Source: DASUPK01 sp963815045
Lineage (GTDB): Bacteria > Actinomycetota > Thermoleophilia > Solirubrobacterales > 70-9
Direction of reading: 5' to 3'
Assembly: GCA_963815045.1 (NCBI GenBank)
Contig: CAWFET010000001.1
Coordinates: 62,001-126,000, forward strand
Length of the DNA: 64,000 nucleotides
Part shown: positions 59,061 through 64,000 of the stretch, in pieces
How positions within the stretch are numbered: position 1 is the first letter of the stretch
Layout of the letters: every line of letters begins with the position of its first letter
Made by a program: the position numbers and the translations under genes
Notes under the pieces: generated by a model
Database searches by the model: none
What the model was told of the DNA's origin: nothing
The model's input: only the letters and a program-made list of their open reading frames with translations

Positions 59061-62000
59061 CTACTTGTGCCGGCGGACTTTGAGCCTCAGGCTCGCACCC
59101 TCGTAGCCGGATTTCTCAACCGTCACGGACGTCTTGCCCGGCTTCTTGAAGCGGCGGCAGATGCGGGCCCGCCCGTCGGGCCCGGTCGTCTTCGACTTCT
59201 TGCCCAGGTGAACAGTCGCCCCGCCGACGGGCTGTCCGGCCTCGTCGGTGACGGTCACCTTGACGCAGCTCTTCCGGCCCGCATGCGGCTTGCCCTTCAC
59301 CTTGAGAAGGAGCTTCGCGGCCCCGGGGGGTGGAGGCGGTGGTGTGCATGCGTCGCCCACGCCGTCTCCGTTCGAGTCCTCCTGGCCGGGGTTGGCCACC
59401 GACGGGCAGTTGTCGGAGGCATCCGGGATGCCATCGCCGTCCACGTCGATCGGTCCCGAGCCGAGATCGAGGCTGAAGAACCGCCCGACGTTGCCCTGAT
59501 CGTCGACCGCCCGCACCGCGATGTACTGGTGGACTCCGGGCGGAACCTGGAAGGTCTGCGGAGTGCCGGGGGCCGTCGGCGCCGCCGCGCCCGGAACATC
59601 CGTCGCCGCGGCGAACTCGCCCGCATCGGTGATCGGATCATCGGAGGTCACCACCTGCCACTTGGCCGCGGTTCCGCAGAGCAGGTCGTCGCCGGGGGGG
59701 TCGACCGTGATGTCCCGCGGGCCTGGCGCGTCGGTCACCGATGCGTTGGTGGGATTGCCTGGCGAGATCGCGTCACGGCTGTAGTCGCCGGAGTTCGCGT
59801 TGTCGTGGTGGAAGCGCGGCCAGGACGAGCTCGTGCACGGCCCCGCCGCGGTGTCGTAGGCGAACAGGTATCCGGAGCGAGTCAGCCCGACCACCCGCTT
59901 GTGGACGCCGGCGTCGGTGTCGTTCGTGCCCCAGGAACCGATCGTGGGGACCGCGACGGTCCAGTCGCCGGTCAGCTTCGGGAAGCCGCTCACCGCCTGT
60001 CCGGCGTTGTTCGCCGCGAAGAGGTCGAACGAGGCTGTCCCTCCGATCACCTCATCGCCGGGCTGGCCGTCGATGTCCGCGGCGGCAGGGCCGGTCAGGA
60101 ACTGGAGGTCGTTGACCACGAGTGGCCAGCCGACGTCAGCCTGTCCCGTTGAGGCGTTCCAGGCCATCGCAAAGTCCTGTCCGCCCTGGTAGTCGTTCAC
60201 CCCGATGTCGAGCGAGCGAATGAGCCCGGTCGCCGGCGCGAGCACGCTGACGCCCGGGTTGACGCCGCCCAGATTCGCGAACGCCGGGTGTCCGACCGCC
60301 GAGGTCGTGGTGAGGTCGTACTTGCGTGCGCCTGCGCTGAGGACGGAGTTGAGAACGCGGTCGTTGCCGTTCGCGTCACGCCCGTAGCACGACTGCCCAT
60401 TCGGATTGAAGACGTACGAGAACCCCGCTGCGGGCATGACCGTGATCTTCTCTCCCGATCCCCCCGAGGGACAGTTGACCGGACCGATCGCGGGCGACCC
60501 CGTGATCCCCTCTCCGACCACCGGCAGCAGCTCGGTGGTCACCAGGCCGACCTTGGCGGGCCAGCCCGCTCGCAGCGCGTTGCTCGGGTTCGGATTCGAG
60601 TCTCCGTCCCCGGTCGGCTCGATCGCGTAGAGGCGGCTGTTGCCCGGGCTGAGGATTCCGGCCTGCGCGGCGACCGCGTAGAGCCCGCCGCTGATCAGGT
60701 CGGCGTTGGCGCTCTCGTCGTACTCCTCGTTCGTCCCGATGACGATCTCGGGGTTGGCGGCGGAGCCGCTCGAGGCACCGTCCAGGTCCCCCACCGCCGG
60801 CGTGTCGACGATCGCCCCCTGCTGCTCGGAGCCCGCGTTCGAGTTGAAGGTGACCTGGTGCGTGTTCGGATCGATCGAGGAGACCTTGCTCGGGTCGACG
60901 ACCAGCACCGGGTAACCGGAGACCGGGTCGCCGTTCATGTGCCAGGCGTAGACGTGGCGGTCCATCGATGCCGCAATTACCTCCTGGGTTCCGTCGCCAT
61001 CGAGATCGGCCAGCACCGGCGAGCCGATGAAGCCGTGCTGGGTGCGGTTGAACTTGCCGTGTCGCGAGTTGACGAATGGCGACAGAGGCTTGCCGGAGTA
61101 GTTGGGGTTCGACTCCTGGTGGAAGAACAGGGAGCCGTCCGCCCGCCAGCCGTAGACCTGGCCCTGCATGTCCGCGGCAAAGACCTCGGGCACGCCGTCG
61201 TGGTCGACGTCGTCCGCCGCGATGGACGCGAGGACGGCCCCGTCCCCGTCGGTCGAATCAGACGGAACGTCGCCGCTGTCGAAGGCGGGCTCCCCGGTAT
61301 GCAGCGGCAGTTGATCGGTGTGGACCGGCCAGCCCGTGAGCTCCGAGCCATCGGGCCTGAAGGCGTGGATGATCCCGTCGCTCCCACCCACGACGAGCTC
61401 GTTCCGGTTGTCGCCGTTGAGGTCGACCAGGACCGGAGATGAGGCGCCGTCGCCCGTGTTCGCCGATCCCGCGAGCTTACGCGGGAACCCCGGCACCATC
61501 GACGCATCTCGGTGGAGCCACATCGCCCGCTCGTCCTCACCGGTCAGGACATGGCCGTCCTGGGTCGTGGAGGCGACGACCTTGATGGTGAAGCCGTTCG
61601 GGGCCTTGAACGGCCGGCCGTTGTCGGTTCCCGGCGCAGCCGCTGGGGTGCCGGGGTCGGGTTGCGGCTGTGCTCCCGTGAAGGACGTTCCCGACGGGAA
61701 CTGTGCCTTGAGCTGGGCGATGTTGATCGTCGCCAGGGTGGTCCCGTCCACCGGGCTGTCGCAGCTTGCGGTGGTGTACGGCTTGAAGTCGCCGTTCGGG
61801 TCCACTCCGTTTTTCGGATAGTGGCCCGGGGCGACCAGCACCGTGTACGAGCAGCTTCCGGAGCCCGCGCGCTGAGAGACGTGCCCGGTGACGTCGAAGG
61901 TCGTCTGGGACGGATCGATCTGGTCGAACCACTGGGGCGAGTCGATCTCCACCTCCGGCGGGATCAGCGACTTCACGGAGGAGTCCCCCACCGGCGCCCG

Positions 62001-63632
62001 CACCAGCGCCCCCACCGCCTTGGCGGCGTTGACCCGGCCATAGCCGTAGAACTGGTCGTGTCCGGCCCGGGCGGGATACGAGCGGCTGGGCGCCAGCAGG
62101 TTGATCGGAGGCGTTGGGCTCGCCGGGCGGACGAGGTTGAGCCCGGCGATGTTGGCCACCGTGAAGGGGTCGGTGCAGCCGGTGGTCGGCGGCGTGCAGT
62201 CCGTCTCGGGATTGAGGCCCTGGAAGAAGTTGACGTCGTCGGACTGTCCCGTCCCGTCGATCGTTCCCGAGGCCATCAGCTGGCGGACCTCGTTCGGGGT
62301 GATCACGCACGGATCGCCGTCGACGCGCGTGCAGTCCCCGCTCGGGTCGAGCTTGCCACGGTCCTGGGCGTCGAGCGCGGCCGAGTAGATCAGGCCGGCA
62401 ATCCCCGCACCCTTGCCCGTCGCCTCGGAGGAGCAGCTGCTCGAGGGGATGGACACGGTGACCTTGGCGCTGAAGTTGGTGCAGCCGTTGAAGTCGAGAT
62501 ATGACTGCGGCGTCGAGCCGCTGTCGTACTTGGTGACGGAGTTGACCAGGATCACGTGGGGGAGGCTCGACGGCCAGTTGTTGTGCTGAGCCGCTTCGTC
62601 CGCGGCAGAGGCGATCACCGTGGTCCCGTGGTCGTAGGCGTAGTTGACGGCTTCCCGCGCGAGGCGGCTGTTGTTGAGCGTCCCGAGCGCCTCCTGGATC
62701 ACGAGGGCCCCGTTGTCGGTGGCGTAGAGGGCGGCCTGGGCGAAGTTGTTGACGTCGGCGACGAAGCTGTCCCCGACGCGCAGCGGCATCACCACGCAGT
62801 TCGGGCAGGAGCCGGCGTCGCCTTGTCCGTTGTCGGCCTCGGCCGTGGAGTCCTGGACCTCACCGGTGCCGTGCCCGTACTGGACGTCGTCGAAGGGGTC
62901 GTTGTCGTTGTCGAGGAAGTCCCAGCCCGCGATGTCGTCGACGAAGCCGTTGCCGTCCGCGTCGTCTCCATTGGAGAAGGCGATGATCAGGTCCTCGGGA
63001 GTGAGGTAGCCGGCGGGCCCTGAGCGACGTGGATCGGTGAGGTCGACCCGGTCGTCGCAGGCGTAGTCGCGCAGGTTGAAGACGCCGTCGCCATTGGCGT
63101 CGTACTGGCCGGCCGTGTAGGAGGCGCAGTCGGTGCCGAGCAGCGACTCCGTGGTCGAGCCGGCGTCGTCCAGCCCGGAGTTGGGAGTCGGCAGCTCTCC
63201 CTTGTTGAGCCAGACCTTGAAGCGCTCATTGTTCATCGCCCCCTGGTTGTTCCACTCGATGCCCGAGTCGAGCACCGCGATCTGGACGTCGGGGCGGCCC
63301 GTCGTCGTCTCCCAGGCGGTCGCCGGCGTTGTGCTCGAGTCGACGATGTGGGCTCCGCGAACGCCGCCGAGATCGATGTTGTTCGGGTCGCCCGGATACC
63401 CCGCCTCGGGGGTCGCCGCGTACTTCCAGTCGTCGCCGCCCAGATCGCTGGGAACCTGACCGGCGTCCGTGTGGAGATCCTTGAAGTCGGTCGGATCGCC
63501 GCCGGGGTGTGTATACGGAAAGTCGCCCAGTGCGGAGTCCGCCGCCGTCATCGCGATGGCGCCGGCAAGCAGCCCCGCGGCCAGCACGAGGCGGGCTCCC
63601 AACCGAACAGTCCTCTCCTTCCTCACCTGCAC
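59061..63632 (-). CDS. giant secreted subtilisin-like protein with FG-GAP repeats; catalytic Ser replaced
   Basis: 1523 residues with a signal peptide (VRLGARLVLAAGLLAGAIAM). Peptidase S8-like domain: Asp122 in AVLDSGIE and His254 in YGHGTGEV are kept. The position of the catalytic Ser (GTSxAxP) reads EATGKGAGIAG, so Ser is replaced. The rest holds several FG-GAP/beta-propeller calcium blades (VLVDLNGDNRNELVVGG, VLADLDGDGTQEVIAAS), then a thrombospondin-type-3 segment (DVDGDGIPDASDNCPS) and a C-terminal carboxypeptidase-regulatory-like domain. An extracellular or cell-wall protein; protease activity is doubtful. Confidence 0.85.
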   Translation of the reverse strand: MQVRKERTVRLGARLVLAAGLLAGAIAMTAADSALGDFPYTHPGGDPTDFKDLHTDAGQVPSDLGGDDWKYAATPEAGYPGDPNNIDLGGVRGAHIVDSSTTPATAWETTTGRPDVQIAVLDSGIEWNNQGAMNNERFKVWLNKGELPTPNSGLDDAGSTTESLLGTDCASYTAGQYDANGDGVFNLRDYACDDRVDLTDPRRSGPAGYLTPEDLIIAFSNGDDADGNGFVDDIAGWDFLDNDNDPFDDVQYGHGTGEVQDSTAEADNGQGDAGSCPNCVVMPLRVGDSFVADVNNFAQAALYATDNGALVIQEALGTLNNSRLAREAVNYAYDHGTTVIASAADEAAQHNNWPSSLPHVILVNSVTKYDSGSTPQSYLDFNGCTNFSAKVTVSIPSSSCSSEATGKGAGIAGLIYSAALDAQDRGKLDPSGDCTRVDGDPCVITPNEVRQLMASGTIDGTGQSDDVNFFQGLNPETDCTPPTTGCTDPFTVANIAGLNLVRPASPTPPINLLAPSRSYPARAGHDQFYGYGRVNAAKAVGALVRAPVGDSSVKSLIPPEVEIDSPQWFDQIDPSQTTFDVTGHVSQRAGSGSCSYTVLVAPGHYPKNGVDPNGDFKPYTTASCDSPVDGTTLATINIAQLKAQFPSGTSFTGAQPQPDPGTPAAAPGTDNGRPFKAPNGFTIKVVASTTQDGHVLTGEDERAMWLHRDASMVPGFPRKLAGSANTGDGASSPVLVDLNGDNRNELVVGGSDGIIHAFRPDGSELTGWPVHTDQLPLHTGEPAFDSGDVPSDSTDGDGAVLASIAADDVDHDGVPEVFAADMQGQVYGWRADGSLFFHQESNPNYSGKPLSPFVNSRHGKFNRTQHGFIGSPVLADLDGDGTQEVIAASMDRHVYAWHMNGDPVSGYPVLVVDPSKVSSIDPNTHQVTFNSNAGSEQQGAIVDTPAVGDLDGASSGSAANPEIVIGTNEEYDESANADLISGGLYAVAAQAGILSPGNSRLYAIEPTGDGDSNPNPSNALRAGWPAKVGLVTTELLPVVGEGITGSPAIGPVNCPSGGSGEKITVMPAAGFSYVFNPNGQSCYGRDANGNDRVLNSVLSAGARKYDLTTTSAVGHPAFANLGGVNPGVSVLAPATGLIRSLDIGVNDYQGGQDFAMAWNASTGQADVGWPLVVNDLQFLTGPAAADIDGQPGDEVIGGTASFDLFAANNAGQAVSGFPKLTGDWTVAVPTIGSWGTNDTDAGVHKRVVGLTRSGYLFAYDTAAGPCTSSSWPRFHHDNANSGDYSRDAISPGNPTNASVTDAPGPRDITVDPPGDDLLCGTAAKWQVVTSDDPITDAGEFAAATDVPGAAAPTAPGTPQTFQVPPGVHQYIAVRAVDDQGNVGRFFSLDLGSGPIDVDGDGIPDASDNCPSVANPGQEDSNGDGVGDACTPPPPPPGAAKLLLKVKGKPHAGRKSCVKVTVTDEAGQPVGGATVHLGKKSKTTGPDGRARICRRFKKPGKTSVTVEKSGYEGASLRLKVRRHK

Positions 63633-63668
63633 GGCGATTCTATGCCTCGGCGCCGCGAGTGGGGCGCG

Positions 63669-64000
63669 TCAGGGAATTCCCGCCGCCCGGTGGATGAACC
63701 CGAGCCGGTCGGCGACCCGCGCGTAGATGCTCGCCCCACCCAGCCCGCACGGGAAAACCCCTGAGCTGACGGCGCCGATCAGCCGCGGGCCGCCGGGCGT
63801 GTCGGCCACCAGCGGGCCGCCGCTGTCGCCCTCGCACGAGGTGGCCCGGAAGGGGAGGCGGCTGTGGGCCCGGCGGATCCGCTTCCCGAGGGCGCAGATC
63901 ATCGAGGCCTGCTGAAAGCCGCGCGACTTCCCGTATTCGCGGTCGCATTTCCTGGCGGGATAGATGCGCTCCTTGGTCGTCTTCAGCCGGCGAGCGACAT
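63669..64000 (-). CDS. trypsin-like serine protease, C-terminal part
   Basis: The last about 110 residues of a gene that continues past the window end. The catalytic Ser region SCEGDSGGPLV (GDSGGP) and the following IGAVSSGVFPCGLGGASIYARVAD are standard chymotrypsin-fold features. Two Cys likely pair. Faces left into the giant secreted protein gene, which also reads left, 36 bases away, so they may form one unit. Confidence 0.85.
   Translation of the reverse strand, partial: VARRLKTTKERIYPARKCDREYGKSRGFQQASMICALGKRIRRAHSRLPFRATSCEGDSGGPLVADTPGGPRLIGAVSSGVFPCGLGGASIYARVADRLGFIHRAAGIP

Overview
The window is high-GC, gene-dense DNA of an actinobacterial type. The best guess is the class Thermoleophilia, around Solirubrobacterales. 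This is inferred from a small secreted protein starting with a SYANVTATLAL-type motif, large FG-GAP/subtilisin-like and Ig-like secreted proteins, B12-dependent ribonucleotide reductase with NrdR, a MaoC-containing fatty-acid synthesis cluster, and many leaderless start codons. No insertion sequence, prophage, CRISPR array or plasmid/phage module was found. One tRNA (Thr, CGT) is present.

Layout. 0-6.4 kb: end of a VOC-family gene, a UDP-glucuronate decarboxylase-like enzyme, three tandem paralogous secreted proteins (one frameshifted, one without a normal start codon), then divergently a sigma factor fused to a zinc-finger anti-sigma-like domain and a membrane segment, followed by a secreted Ig-like protein. 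6.5-10.2 kb: Ca2+/cation exchanger, a degenerate GGDEF/HD-GYP protein, an SGNH lipoprotein. 10.4-14.1 kb: copper-type CsoR and a divergent membrane cluster (DUF318 permease with YHS domain, DUF4396 protein, small protein, CDF efflux pump, methyltransferase) around a perfect CsoR operator. 14.2-25.2 kb: DUF4389 protein, PhzF enzyme, MFS-MerR pair, an operon of membrane protein, aminotransferase, amine oxidase and metallo-hydrolase, two active-looking diguanylate cyclases, an isochorismatase-like hydrolase and a COG4315 lipoprotein. 25.4-28.9 kb: nrdR-nrdJ with an NrdR box. 28.9-35.1 kb: HTH regulator and divergent MFS exporter, HlyIII-like protein, ABC exporter, methyltransferase. 35.1-44.3 kb: siroheme-type dehydrogenase, GH31 glycosidase with a sugar epimerase, archaeal-like topoisomerase I, second cation exchanger, histone-tail-like membrane protein, lipoprotein. 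44.4-48.7 kb: tmk-holB and a PhoR/PhoB-like two-component system. 48.9-51.2 kb: secreted protein and a GAF sensor kinase/LuxR regulator. 51.3-58.2 kb: a nearly complete type II fatty-acid synthesis operon. 58.2-64 kb: enoyl-CoA hydratase, tRNA-Thr, a giant secreted subtilisin-like protein and the end of a trypsin-like protease.

How it works together. Many genes start directly 6-9 bases after a TANNNT-like -10 box and so probably make leaderless mRNAs; this was used to choose starts. The strongest candidates for something new are (1) the membrane-tethered sigma/anti-sigma fusion with its neighbouring secreted proteins and a repeated palindrome, and (2) a G-rich palindrome, present once in each orientation, that brackets the GAF kinase/LuxR pair and lies about 60 bases upstream of both the kinase start and the start of the fatty-acid operon. 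Three one-base frame breaks (near 1696, 29753 and 44318) and one missing start codon suggest either sequence errors in a draft assembly or recent gene decay. All family names rest on reading motifs by eye; no database search was possible.
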